Origin: Rhodospirillales bacterium
Lineage (GTDB): Bacteria > Pseudomonadota > Alphaproteobacteria > Rhodospirillales > WMHbin7
Direction: 5' to 3'
DNA length: 64,000 bases
Assembly: GCA_016214125.1 (NCBI GenBank)
Contig: JACRPC010000008.1
Coordinates: forward strand, 1-64,000
Shown: in pieces, positions 48,654 to 56,914 of the stretch
Position numbering within the stretch: the first letter of the stretch is position 1
Layout of the letters: each line of letters begins with the position of its first letter
Made by a program: the position numbers and the translations under genes
The notes under the pieces: model-generated
What the model was told of the DNA's origin: nothing
The model's input: the letters and a program-made list of their open reading frames with translations, nothing else
Database searches by the model: none

Positions 48654-50431
48654 GTAGGTTCTTTCCTTGCGGTGTTGGGATCAAGACGAAGGCGGGCCAG
48701 ATAGGTGGTTTGGAAATCGGGCTGGCCGGCCAGTTCCAGATAGCGGCAGCGCCGGGCCAGAACGCCGGCGCGGGCCCGCGCGGCGCCCGAGACCAGAGCC
48801 ATGCGGGCGCCCAAGCCGGCGGCGTTGCCGACCTGGACGATGCGGGCGCGCAGGATATCGGGCAACAGCCCGATGGCGACGGCCGATTCGATGTCGATGT
48901 AGGCGCCGAAGGCGCCGGCGACGATGATGCGGGCCAGATCGCCTTCCGTCCGCCCGGCCGCCTTCAAAAGATGATCGATGCCGGCGCGGATCGCCGCCTT
49001 GGCCAGTTGCACGGCGCGGATGTCGTCTTGCGTCACCACCACCTCGCCCTCCAGGCGAATGGCCTTTTTGTGCCGGCGCTCGACCACCTGGGGATGGTGG
49101 GGTTGGATGCGCCCGCCCGGCTCGATCAGCCCCGCCTTGGCGAAGGCCGCCACGGCGTCGAGAATCCCCGAGCCGCACAGACCGACCGCCGGCTGGTTGC
49201 CGATGGTGGCGAAGCCGATCGTTCCATTCTCTTCGACCCAAACGCGCTCGATGGCGCCGTTGGCGGCCCGCATGCCGCACATGATATGGCCGCCTTCCAA
49301 AGCGGGACCCGAGGGGCAGGAGATGCTGACGATCTCGGGACCATCGATGAGCGAGATTTCGGTGTTGGTGCCGATGTCGAGCGCCAGCGTCGCGCCTTGG
49401 CCCATCCGCTTCTCGATCGCCAACAGCATGGCGACGTGATCGCCGCCCACGAAGCCGCCGACATTGGCGAACAGATGCACCCGGGCGCCCGGCGCCAGGG
49501 CCAGACCCACCTCGGCGGCCGGCACGTCGACGGCGTCGGAAAGGGCCGGCACGAAGGGCGCGTGGCCCAATTGCTTGACCGGCAGGCCCAAGAGCAGGTG
49601 CTGCATGGCGGTGTTGCCGCCGATCACCGCATCCAAGATGGCGGTTTCCGAGACGCCCGCATGGGCGCACAATTCGCGCGCCAGCACCGCCAGCCCCTCG
49701 CCCGCCACCCGGCGCAGTTCCGGCCCGCCCTCGGGCTCGCGCACCGCGTGGGTGATGCGGCTCACCACATCGGCGCCGAAAAAGGTTTGCGGATTCTCCA
49801 ATCCCCTTGCCGCCACTCGGGCGCCGGTCTCGAGATCGACCAGATAGCCGGCGATGTTGGTGGTGCCAAGATCGACGGCCAGGCCGAGCGGGCGGGTGTG
49901 GCGGGGCGCGACGGCGATCACCGTTGGTCCGCGGCGAAAAGCGCGGATCTGCCAATCCTGATCGCGCAACAGGCCGGACAGCGTGCGCGCCGCCTCGAGA
50001 TCGAGGATTTCGGCCCGGCCGGCCAGCGCGTCCAACAGGCGCCGCGCATCGTCGCGTGGGTCCTCGACCGTGGCGGGCTCGAGCGCAAGGTCATGGGCGT
50101 GGATGAGCGGATCAGGCGCGATGTCGGCGTCGCGGCTGTCGACATCGGCGCGCTCGGGCGCCGCCATCGAACGCGGGGCCGGCTCGACGACCAGATCGGA
50201 ACGGGCGTGGCTGCGACAAGCCTTGTGCCAGCCATCGTCTTCGGCGCCGCCATGGACCTCGCCCAAGACGATCTTCACCCGGCAGGCGCCGCAGGTGCCG
50301 CGCCCGCCGCACGAGGCCAGCAGCCGTACCCCGGCGCGGCGCGCCACCGCCAGCAACGATTCCGCCTCGCCGCTTTCGGCTTCGCGGTTTTGGCCGGCGA
50401 ATGTGACGCGATGGCGATGTGGCTTGGTCAT
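48650..50431 (-). CDS. Reductive activator of corrinoid proteins (RACE family, 2Fe-2S/ASKHA)
   Basis: 593 residues from MTKPHRHRVTFAGQ. The N-terminal ferredoxin-like domain has C41-GGRGT-C47-GA-C50 and C72, ligands of a [2Fe-2S] cluster. A linker follows, then the ATPase-type domain: PLGLAVDLGTTNIAGYLVD, GADVVSRITHAV, AVIGGNTAMQHLLLG, LALDIGTNTEISL, CGSGILDAVAAF and IIVAGAFGAYID. RACE proteins reduce inactive cob(II)alamin to cob(I)alamin on corrinoid methyl-transfer proteins using ATP. It lies between the activation-domain gene and the methyltransferase II gene with ATGA overlaps. Confidence 0.92.
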   Translation of the reverse strand: MTKPHRHRVTFAGQNREAESGEAESLLAVARRAGVRLLASCGGRGTCGACRVKIVLGEVHGGAEDDGWHKACRSHARSDLVVEPAPRSMAAPERADVDSRDADIAPDPLIHAHDLALEPATVEDPRDDARRLLDALAGRAEILDLEAARTLSGLLRDQDWQIRAFRRGPTVIAVAPRHTRPLGLAVDLGTTNIAGYLVDLETGARVAARGLENPQTFFGADVVSRITHAVREPEGGPELRRVAGEGLAVLARELCAHAGVSETAILDAVIGGNTAMQHLLLGLPVKQLGHAPFVPALSDAVDVPAAEVGLALAPGARVHLFANVGGFVGGDHVAMLLAIEKRMGQGATLALDIGTNTEISLIDGPEIVSISCPSGPALEGGHIMCGMRAANGAIERVWVEENGTIGFATIGNQPAVGLCGSGILDAVAAFAKAGLIEPGGRIQPHHPQVVERRHKKAIRLEGEVVVTQDDIRAVQLAKAAIRAGIDHLLKAAGRTEGDLARIIVAGAFGAYIDIESAVAIGLLPDILRARIVQVGNAAGLGARMALVSGAARARAGVLARRCRYLELAGQPDFQTTYLARLRLDPNTARKEPT

Positions 50432-51054
50432 CTTGCGGCCAAGCCGGGGCGGCAGGTTTCGCGGCTGGGGCAACGGGCGCAGGTTTCGACGCGCAGACGG
50501 CGCTTCAAGCCCGGCCCGAAACCCAGCAGCAGGGAAACCGATTTGGTGGGCGTCATCACGCCGCCCGAGGAGAGCGCAACGCCGATCCGCTCGGCTTCCG
50601 CCAGGGCCAAGAGGCCCGCTTGATGCTCGAAGCCGATTTCGCCGCCGCCCGGCTCCAGGGGCCCGCCCAGCGCCAGACCCTGGGCCGCCGCCTCACGCTT
50701 CACGATCGCCAAGGCCCGCTCGGAAAGACGGAAGAGAAGCTGGTTGGCAAAGGCATCGACGGCCAAGGCCAGCGAGGGCTGGCGCTTGGCGAACAGCTCG
50801 CGCACGCAATCTTCCGGCCCCGGCCCCAAACTCGCCACCACCCCCACGCGTCGGACGGCGCCGGCAATCGCGCTCAGGGGCGCGTCATCGACCCCCCAGG
50901 CGATGGCGGGCGTCAGGCCCGGCAGGGGTGCCAACAGGGCGCGCGCCTCGGCAAAACGGCGAAACAGCCGTTCGGGCAAATCGGGACCGCAGCGCCCCAT
51001 CCCGCCTCGGGCGAGCAGCCAGTCGCGCAACTCGGCACCCGAGACGGTCGGCAT
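50428..51054 (-). CDS. Vitamin B12-dependent methionine synthase activation domain-like protein
   Basis: 208 residues. An Ala/Leu-rich helical and mixed domain (SAIAGAVRRVGVVASLGPGPEDCVRELF...LALAVDAFANQLLF) resembles the stand-alone activation-domain proteins found beside corrinoid methyltransferases; LALGGPLEPGGGEIGFEHQAGL continues the fold. The C terminus has ETCARCPSRETC, a cysteine cluster that may hold a metal or Fe-S centre. It is four bases after the UroD-type gene and overlaps the RACE gene. It probably helps keep the corrinoid reduced. The assignment rests partly on context. Confidence 0.65.
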   Translation of the reverse strand: MPTVSGAELRDWLLARGGMGRCGPDLPERLFRRFAEARALLAPLPGLTPAIAWGVDDAPLSAIAGAVRRVGVVASLGPGPEDCVRELFAKRQPSLALAVDAFANQLLFRLSERALAIVKREAAAQGLALGGPLEPGGGEIGFEHQAGLLALAEAERIGVALSSGGVMTPTKSVSLLLGFGPGLKRRLRVETCARCPSRETCRPGLAAR

Positions 51055-51058
51055 GAGA

Positions 51059-52303
51059 TCAGGGCCGGTATTTGCGGGTGGACTCGATCATCGCCCGCAC
51101 GCACTCGTACTTGGCCTCGTCGGGGATGCCGATGCCGCCATCCAAGATCAATCCGCCGCCCTTGCCGGCGGTGGCGATCAGGTCCTTGCAGAAGGCGTCG
51201 ACCTCCTCGGCGGTGCCGGCGGTCAAGAGCGAGGCCGGCACATTGCCGCGCAAACAGGTGATGTCGCCCAGCACCGCCTTGGCGAGTTTCAAATCGGTGC
51301 GCTCGAACCAGTAGATGCACTTGCCCTTGGGAATGTCGGCGATGGTTTCCAGGCGCGAACTGCATTCGCCTTCCCAGAGCACGAGCGGGATCAGGTCCTT
51401 CTCGATCAGCCCCATCATCACCTTGCGCAAGGGCGGCCAGAAGAAAGTCTTGAACTGCTCGAGCGACATGAAGCCGTCGAAGGCCCAATGGATGGGGATG
51501 AACACCATCTTGCAGGCATGGCGCGAGCCGACCTCGATCGCCTGCTTCAAGATGAAGGGGATCGACTTTTCCATCGCCGCCATCAGCTTGTCCTTGCGGC
51601 GGTACATGTCGAGCATGATGCCCTTCGAGCCGCGGAAATTGTCGCCCAGATAATCGAAGGGGGCGATGGCGGTGGGGCCCTGGGCCTGCGGATAGCCGAG
51701 ATCGGCCATCTCTTGGGCAAAGCCCATGGCGACGCGCAGCATGCTGCGCATTTCGTCGCCGGCCTTGGCCAAGCGCTCGAACGCCCCGCGCACCTCCTTG
51801 CTGGCGAAGTAGCGGGTGCCATGGACGATCTGGACGTAGTAGAGGCTGGGCAGGGTCGGCAGCGCCGCCAGGCCCTCGAAGGCCTCGGCGATGCGCGGCA
51901 GATATTTCGACAGGTAATAGCCCGTGGGATCGAAGAGATAGTCGTCGTACTCCTCGGGCTTCATGTATTCGCGGTCGAGATATTGGTAGGAAACGTTGTC
52001 GGGCGTGCCGTGGCCCGGCCATTCCAGGGTCTTGAAGCCCATCAGCTCCATGGTGGGGCCCAAGGCGGAAACCGGATGGGGCAACGAAAACATGTCGGGG
52101 TCGAGATCGAGCACCAGCTTCTTGGTGATCTCGGCCGACTTCTTGTAGTCGTACATCATGTCGCGGCAGGTGGCGCCGCCCGCCTTGGCGTGCCAGAACA
52201 TGGTGTAGAAGACCGACACCACCTTGTCGGTGGGGCGCAGCGCCACCGTATCGGCGATCAGCCGGTTCTTCTCGGCCAGACGGGCGGCGCCGTCGCCGCT
52301 CAT
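51059..52303 (-). CDS. UroD-family methyltransferase (substrate:corrinoid methyltransferase)
   Basis: 414 residues from MSGDGAARLAEKNRL, a start overlapping the corrinoid-protein stop. The uroporphyrinogen-decarboxylase-type fold is used by many corrinoid methyltransferases (MtaA, CmuA, O-demethylases). Landmarks: FYTMFWHAKAGGATCRDMM, PHPVSALGPTMELMG, GPTAIAPFDYLGDNFRG, FIPIHWAFDGFMS and PLVLWEGECSSRLE; the His and Cys/Glu of the last two are candidate zinc ligands. It should demethylate the pathway substrate and load the corrinoid protein. It is unfused, unlike CmuA. Substrate unknown. Confidence 0.82.
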   Translation of the reverse strand: MSGDGAARLAEKNRLIADTVALRPTDKVVSVFYTMFWHAKAGGATCRDMMYDYKKSAEITKKLVLDLDPDMFSLPHPVSALGPTMELMGFKTLEWPGHGTPDNVSYQYLDREYMKPEEYDDYLFDPTGYYLSKYLPRIAEAFEGLAALPTLPSLYYVQIVHGTRYFASKEVRGAFERLAKAGDEMRSMLRVAMGFAQEMADLGYPQAQGPTAIAPFDYLGDNFRGSKGIMLDMYRRKDKLMAAMEKSIPFILKQAIEVGSRHACKMVFIPIHWAFDGFMSLEQFKTFFWPPLRKVMMGLIEKDLIPLVLWEGECSSRLETIADIPKGKCIYWFERTDLKLAKAVLGDITCLRGNVPASLLTAGTAEEVDAFCKDLIATAGKGGGLILDGGIGIPDEAKYECVRAMIESTRKYRP

Positions 52304-52950
52304 GCCGCGACCCCGGTCCAGGTCCGGCACAGATTGACCGCCGCCATGGCGTTCAAGCCGAAAGCGTCGGCGCCGGTGTATTCGCGCACCTTCTCGTCGA
52401 CCTGGCCGCCGCCGATCATGATCTTCACCTTGTCGCGCAGCCCGGCCTTGTTGATCGAATCGACGGTGTTCTTCATCGAATCGAAGGCCAGCGTGAGGAA
52501 GCCGCTTAAGGCCACCACCTGGGGCTGGAAATTCTTGATGGCGTCGATAAACTTGGCGTCGGCCTGGTCGATGCCGATGTCGAGCACCTCGAAGCCGTTG
52601 ATGTCGAGCATGAAGGTGACGATGTTCTTGCCGATGTCGTGCAAATCGCCCTTGACGGTGCCGATCAGCACCTTGCCGTGCTTCTTAGTGGCGGCACCCT
52701 CCTTGCCGGTCAGCAGCGGCTTCACGATGGCGCCGATCTGCTCGAGCATCTCGCCGGCCAGCACCAGCTCGGGCAGGAAGTATTCGCCCTTCTCGAAGCG
52801 GCCACCCACGATGTCCATGGCGTTGCGGCACAGTTCGAGAACCCGCATCGGTTCGGCGCCGTCGGCCAGCAGCTTCTTGGCCATCGGCAGGGCGTCGTCC
52901 TCGCGCATTTCGGCGATGGCGTCGACGAGTTGGCGTTCTTGGTCGGTCAT
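52300..52950 (-). CDS. Corrinoid (methylcobamide-binding) protein
   Basis: 216 residues: a helical N-terminal cap (ELVLAGEMLEQIGAIVKPLL) and a Rossmann-like B12 domain. The lower axial ligand is His104 in GTVKGDLHDIGKNIV (DxHxxG), and the ALSGFLTLAFDSMK and MIGGGQVDE loops complete the corrinoid pocket. It carries the methyl group between the UroD-type enzyme and the methyltetrahydrofolate methyltransferase. First gene of the six-gene minus-strand operon, divergent from tetR. Confidence 0.93.
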   Translation of the reverse strand: MTDQERQLVDAIAEMREDDALPMAKKLLADGAEPMRVLELCRNAMDIVGGRFEKGEYFLPELVLAGEMLEQIGAIVKPLLTGKEGAATKKHGKVLIGTVKGDLHDIGKNIVTFMLDINGFEVLDIGIDQADAKFIDAIKNFQPQVVALSGFLTLAFDSMKNTVDSINKAGLRDKVKIMIGGGQVDEKVREYTGADAFGLNAMAAVNLCRTWTGVAA

Positions 52951-53018
52951 GAGGTCGGTCTCCCTAGGGTGTGACGAGCGGGGATGAGGGTTGCGCGAAA
53001 CCGCGCCGGCGGCAATAA

Positions 53019-53028
53019 TCTATAGAGC
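53019..53028. promoter_or_regulatory. Probable TetR half-site between the corrinoid operon and tetR
   Basis: TCTATAGAGC matches nine of ten bases of the half-site TCTATAGAAC in the dyad at 55203-55226. The second half (GCTACTGAAT) is degenerate. It sits 70 bases before the corrinoid-protein gene and about 55 before tetR, a position from which both divergent promoters could be controlled. Confidence 0.45.
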
Positions 53029-53080
53029 TACTGAATTTCACGGCGGTCAACCGCCTTCCTTGCGGGGGATGCATCCCATC

Positions 53081-53716
53081 ATGGCCAAGCGGCCGGCGCG
53101 CAAGCCTGCGGCAAAGGCGCCCACGATGAGCGCCAAGAAGCGGGCGCGTACCCAGGAGGTGCTCGACGCCGCGGCGGAAGTGTTCTCGGCCAAGGGCTAT
53201 CACGGCGCCAGCACCAAGGACATCGCCGACCGGCTGGGGCTGCGCCAGGGCAGCCTTTACTACTATTTCCCCTCGAAGGAACAGGCGCTCGACGTGGTCT
53301 GCCAGGCCGGCGTGCAGTTGCATGTCGACGGGCTGGAAATCCTGATGGCCCAGCCGGGCAGCGCGCTGTCCAAATTCAAGGCGCTGATCGCCAACCATGT
53401 CGAGCCGATCCGCGACCGCCGCGATTACGTGCGGGTTTTCCTGCGCGACCGCTTCGATCTGCCCGGCCCCGAGCGGCGCAAGATCGGCGCCGTGGCGCGG
53501 CGCTACGAGGACATGATCGAGACCCTTTTGCGCCAGGGAATCGCCGAGGGCGCCTTTCGCCCCGATCTCGATTGCCGAATGACCGCGCTGGCCATCATCG
53601 CCATGGGCAACGGCGTCGCCCTTTGGTACGGCAAGGAGCCCGGCGTCACGATGGAGGATGTGATCGAGCATTACAGCCGCCTCCTACTCGCCGGCATCCG
53701 AAGCGCGAAGGCCTGA
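53081..53716 (+). CDS. TetR-family transcriptional regulator
   Basis: 211 residues from MAKRPARKPAAKAP (ATG at 53069 would add four). After a basic Ala/Lys-rich leader the TetR HTH spans about residues 23-65: ARTQEVLDAAAEVFSAKGYHGASTKDIADRLGLRQGSLYYYFPSKEQAL. The helical ligand domain follows. Divergent from the corrinoid operon, and convergent with the MetV-MetF gene, overlapping it by 33 bases. A dyad upstream of MetV-MetF and a half-site upstream of tetR are candidate operators. The effector is probably the methylated substrate or an acyl-CoA. Confidence 0.9.
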   Translation: MAKRPARKPAAKAPTMSAKKRARTQEVLDAAAEVFSAKGYHGASTKDIADRLGLRQGSLYYYFPSKEQALDVVCQAGVQLHVDGLEILMAQPGSALSKFKALIANHVEPIRDRRDYVRVFLRDRFDLPGPERRKIGAVARRYEDMIETLLRQGIAEGAFRPDLDCRMTALAIIAMGNGVALWYGKEPGVTMEDVIEHYSRLLLAGIRSAKA

Positions 53717-55069
53717 GCGCGAGACGATCTCGGCCAGCAGATCCTCGTGGCGGTGCGACATCAGATGCACGCCGGCCACGCCCTTGGTCTCCTTCAGGCG
53801 CGCCACCATCTCGACGGCGATCGCCACCCCTTCCTTCTTGGCGTCCGGGGCCTTTTCCATCCGCGCCATCAAGGCGTCCGGAATCCAGACGCCCGGTACC
53901 TTGGCTTGCATGAAGCGCGCCATCTTCACCGAAACCAGGGGCCCGACGCCGACGATCAGCGCCGTCCGCTCCAAAAGGCCCTGATCGCCGGCCTGGCGCA
54001 GGAATTCGTCCAGGCGGTCGGGGTCGAAGCAGAACTGGGTCTGGATGAATTGCGCCCCGGCGGCGATCTTCTTGGCCAGATTGACGACCCGGGCGCCCAT
54101 CGGCGGCGCGAAGGGATTGGCGGTGGCGCCCAGGAACAGATTGGGCGGCGTGGTGAGCTTGCGACCCGACAGATAGGTGCCGTTGTCGCGCATGGTGCGC
54201 GCCGCGGTCAAAAGCGACACCGCGTCGAGATCGAACACCGGGCGGGCCTCGGGATGATCGCCGGTCTCCACCCCGTCGCCGGTGAGGCAGAGCAGGTTCT
54301 TCACTCCCAGAGCGGCCAGCCCCAGGATATCGGCCTGGGCGGCGATGCGGTTGCGATCGCGGCAGACGATTTGGGCGATCGCCGTGCGACCCGAACGCAC
54401 CAAAAGCGCCGCCGCAGCCTGGCTGGACAGGTGGCAATGGGCGCCCGAGCCGTCGGTGACGTTCATCGCATCGACCAGCCCGTCATAGATGCGGGCCTTG
54501 GCCAGCAAATCCTCGGGGTCGGCGGAATCGGGCGGCGACAATTCGGCGGTGACCACGAAACGGCCGGCCTTCAGTTTGGTCTCGAAGGACTCGGCGGCAC
54601 GTGGCCGCGGCGGCCCCGGCTGGGACAGCGGAAAGCGGTCGGACTCGCCCTTGATGATCGGCACCCAGGTCGAGCGGCCGAAGCGGCGGAAATCGAGCGG
54701 CTGGTGCAGATGGCGGTAGCCGTCGGCGTCCTTCATCTGCGCCTGGCCCTGCCAGCCCTCGGCCCAGACGCAGGGCATAGCAGCATCGATCTCGCACATG
54801 CCATCTTCGCGCACGCCGCCGCAAGGCCCGTTGCGTAGCTTCTTCGGGCAGTTCATCGGGCAGGCCATGCCGGTGACCGACAATTGGCACTGGCCGCACA
54901 TCTGGCAATCGAACAGCAGGCCTTTGCCGGCGGCCTCGATCGGCCGGATGGCCTTTTCGAGCGCCCCCAGCCCCAGGGCACGGGCGATCGGCACCAGGGC
55001 GAGCCCGGCCTGATAGACCGTCTCGACCAGACCGGCATGCCGAACCACCCAATGCCGCAACGCCTTCAT
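53684..55069 (-). CDS. Fused MetV-like/MetF methylenetetrahydrofolate reductase
   Basis: 461 residues. The N-terminal part (about 1-130) is a cysteine-rich MetV-like domain: FDCQMCGQCQLSVTG, CPMNCPKKLRNGPCGG and a later CEIDAAMPC, likely binding zinc or Fe-S. From about residue 165 a MetF TIM barrel follows: RFVVTAELSPPDSADPEDLL, AMNVTDGSGAHCHLSS, ENLL-type NLLCLTGDGVETGD and AQFIQTQFCFDP. The family interconverts methyl- and methylene-H4 folate, using FAD. With the neighbouring corrinoid operon it would oxidise methyl-H4F. In acetogens MetV and MetF are usually separate chains; here they are one, MetV first. Confidence 0.85.
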   Translation of the reverse strand: MKALRHWVVRHAGLVETVYQAGLALVPIARALGLGALEKAIRPIEAAGKGLLFDCQMCGQCQLSVTGMACPMNCPKKLRNGPCGGVREDGMCEIDAAMPCVWAEGWQGQAQMKDADGYRHLHQPLDFRRFGRSTWVPIIKGESDRFPLSQPGPPRPRAAESFETKLKAGRFVVTAELSPPDSADPEDLLAKARIYDGLVDAMNVTDGSGAHCHLSSQAAAALLVRSGRTAIAQIVCRDRNRIAAQADILGLAALGVKNLLCLTGDGVETGDHPEARPVFDLDAVSLLTAARTMRDNGTYLSGRKLTTPPNLFLGATANPFAPPMGARVVNLAKKIAAGAQFIQTQFCFDPDRLDEFLRQAGDQGLLERTALIVGVGPLVSVKMARFMQAKVPGVWIPDALMARMEKAPDAKKEGVAIAVEMVARLKETKGVAGVHLMSHRHEDLLAEIVSRSGLRASDAGE

Positions 55070-55301
55070 GCGTGTTCGAACTCCCCCTTTGGGCGCCTCA
55101 TTCTAGCCTCGTCCCCTCGCCTCACCGATGCCATTTCCGGGCTTGGTGATCGCCCAAAGCGATCGACCGAGCCTTGGCTCCAGGACATGTGAACCGCCAT
55201 TCATTCTATCGAACGTTCTATAGAATTCAAGCGAAAAAGATCGCCGGCCCCGCCCGCCTTGATCCGAAAGAAAAATCAAAGATGTATCGCTGTTTTTCGG
55301 C
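55070..55301. other. Promoter region of the MetV-MetF gene
   Basis: 232 bases upstream of the minus-strand MetV-MetF gene and downstream of the acyl-CoA ligase stop. It contains the 24-base TetR-type dyad at 55203-55226. No gene or T-run terminator for the ligase was found. Confidence 0.5.
55203..55226. promoter_or_regulatory. TetR-type operator dyad upstream of MetV-MetF
   Basis: ATTCTATCGAAC (55203-55214) is followed without spacer by GTTCTATAGAAT (55215-55226): an inverted repeat of 12 bases per arm with one mismatch (C for A at 55210). It lies 134 bases before the MetV-MetF start. The intact arm recurs, with one change, near tetR at 53019-53028. Best read as the binding site of the TetR protein encoded at 53081. 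Confidence 0.7.
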
Positions 55302-56828
55302 TCAACCGCGAAAGGACTTACGCAATTCGGTCTTTAATACCTTGCCGACCGCGCTTTTGGGAAGCGATTCGACGAAGGCCATCTGGCGCGGAATCTTGTA
55401 GCCGCCGATCAAGGGCCGGCAATGGGCGATGACCTCCTCGACGGTCAGGCGGGCGCCCGGTTTGACGACGATGGCGGCGAACAGCGCCTCGTTCAATTTG
55501 GCGTCGGGAACGCCGAACACCGCGCATTCGGCGACCGCCGGATGCTGATAGATCGCGGCTTCGACCTCCGTGGTGTAGACGTTCTCGCCCCCGGTGATCA
55601 CCATGTCCTTCTTGCGGTCGAAGAGGTAAAGCCGGCCCCGCTCGTCCAGCCGCCCGACATCGCCGGTGTGCAGCCAGCCGCCCTCGAAGGCCTTGGCGGT
55701 CTCTTCGGGCCGGTTGAGATAGCCCTTCATGACGTTGGGGCCGCGCACCACCACCTCGCCGGCCTGCCCCAAGGGCACTTCGCGCATCGAATCGTCGACG
55801 ATCCGCATCTCGACGCCCAGCAGCGGCGCGCCCGCCGATTTCAAGGGTTCGAGATCGCCCTTGTCGAGACCGGCCAGCATGTCGTCATGGTGATGCAGAC
55901 AAAGAAGCGGTGCGGTCTCCGACTGGCCGAAGCAATGCGACAGCAACGCCTTGGGCAATTTCTCGCGGAGCGCCAGAATCCATTCCACCGGCATCGGCGA
56001 GGCGCCGAACAGGAAATGGCGGAAATGCGCAAGGTCGTAGCGGCCGAAATCGGGTTCGTCCAGCATCATCTTGATCATGGTCGGGGTGATCGAGGTGACG
56101 GTACAGCGATGGCGCTCGATGGCCGCCAAGCCGCTTTGACCGTTAAAGACCCGCACATAATGATGGGCGTTGCCCAACAGATAGCCGCAGGTGCAGATGG
56201 TGTCGGCGGCGTGGAACATGGGAGCCACATGCAGCCAGATGTCGTCGGGCAGGATGCGGGCGCGGATGGCGATCTGGTGAGCGTTGGCGGCGATGTTGCG
56301 GTGCGACAAGCGCACGCCCTTCGAGCGGCCCGTGGTGCCGCCGGTGTAGATGAGCTGGGCGTCCTCGTTCTCGTCGATCTCCTGGGGCGCCATCGGCGCC
56401 AGGGCCTCCAGGCGCTTGTCATAGTCGGAAGCGCCGCCCGCTCGATCGACCACCAGATGCCGGCCCTTCCAGGATTCCATCGCCGGATGATCAAGCACCG
56501 ACAGGAAATCGTCATCGACCATCACCAGCGGGCATTCGGCATCGGCGACGATGGCGGCGATCTCGGGCGGCGCCAGGCGCCAATTGACCGGCACCGGCAC
56601 GATGCCCGCCCAATAGCCGGCGAACATCAATTCGGCTTGGCGCGAACCGTTGCGCATGACGGTGGCGAAGCGTTGGCCGCGCTTGAGCCCCAACGATTCC
56701 AAGAGGCTGGCGCAGCGCGCCACCCGATCGACGAATTGGGGATAAGTGAGCGTGCGGTCATCATCGAGAATGGCGGCGCCCGCCCGGTTCTGGCGCGCCG
56801 TCTCGCGCAAATACATGGCCAAACTCAT
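55302..56828 (-). CDS. Acyl-CoA ligase (AMP-forming)
   Basis: 508 residues. AMP-binding motif LIYTGGTTGRSKGVRLSHRN near 158-177 (GGTTG in place of the usual SGTTG), HCFGQSETAPLL (A5), WLHTGDVGRLDERGRLYL, DRKKDMVITGGENVY and the catalytic Lys in SAVGKVLKTELR close to the C terminus. It resembles fatty/aryl acid-CoA ligases. It could activate an aromatic or other acid released by demethylation, but the gene is separated from the corrinoid operon and its substrate is unknown. Confidence 0.88.
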   Translation of the reverse strand: MSLAMYLRETARQNRAGAAILDDDRTLTYPQFVDRVARCASLLESLGLKRGQRFATVMRNGSRQAELMFAGYWAGIVPVPVNWRLAPPEIAAIVADAECPLVMVDDDFLSVLDHPAMESWKGRHLVVDRAGGASDYDKRLEALAPMAPQEIDENEDAQLIYTGGTTGRSKGVRLSHRNIAANAHQIAIRARILPDDIWLHVAPMFHAADTICTCGYLLGNAHHYVRVFNGQSGLAAIERHRCTVTSITPTMIKMMLDEPDFGRYDLAHFRHFLFGASPMPVEWILALREKLPKALLSHCFGQSETAPLLCLHHHDDMLAGLDKGDLEPLKSAGAPLLGVEMRIVDDSMREVPLGQAGEVVVRGPNVMKGYLNRPEETAKAFEGGWLHTGDVGRLDERGRLYLFDRKKDMVITGGENVYTTEVEAAIYQHPAVAECAVFGVPDAKLNEALFAAIVVKPGARLTVEEVIAHCRPLIGGYKIPRQMAFVESLPKSAVGKVLKTELRKSFRG

Positions 56829-56914
56829 GCGACCTTCACTCCCCTGGATGCTTTCTTCCCGATTGGGTTGGCCTATGCTATCGATCGGCTTTCAGATAGC
56901 AAGACAGCATCGGC

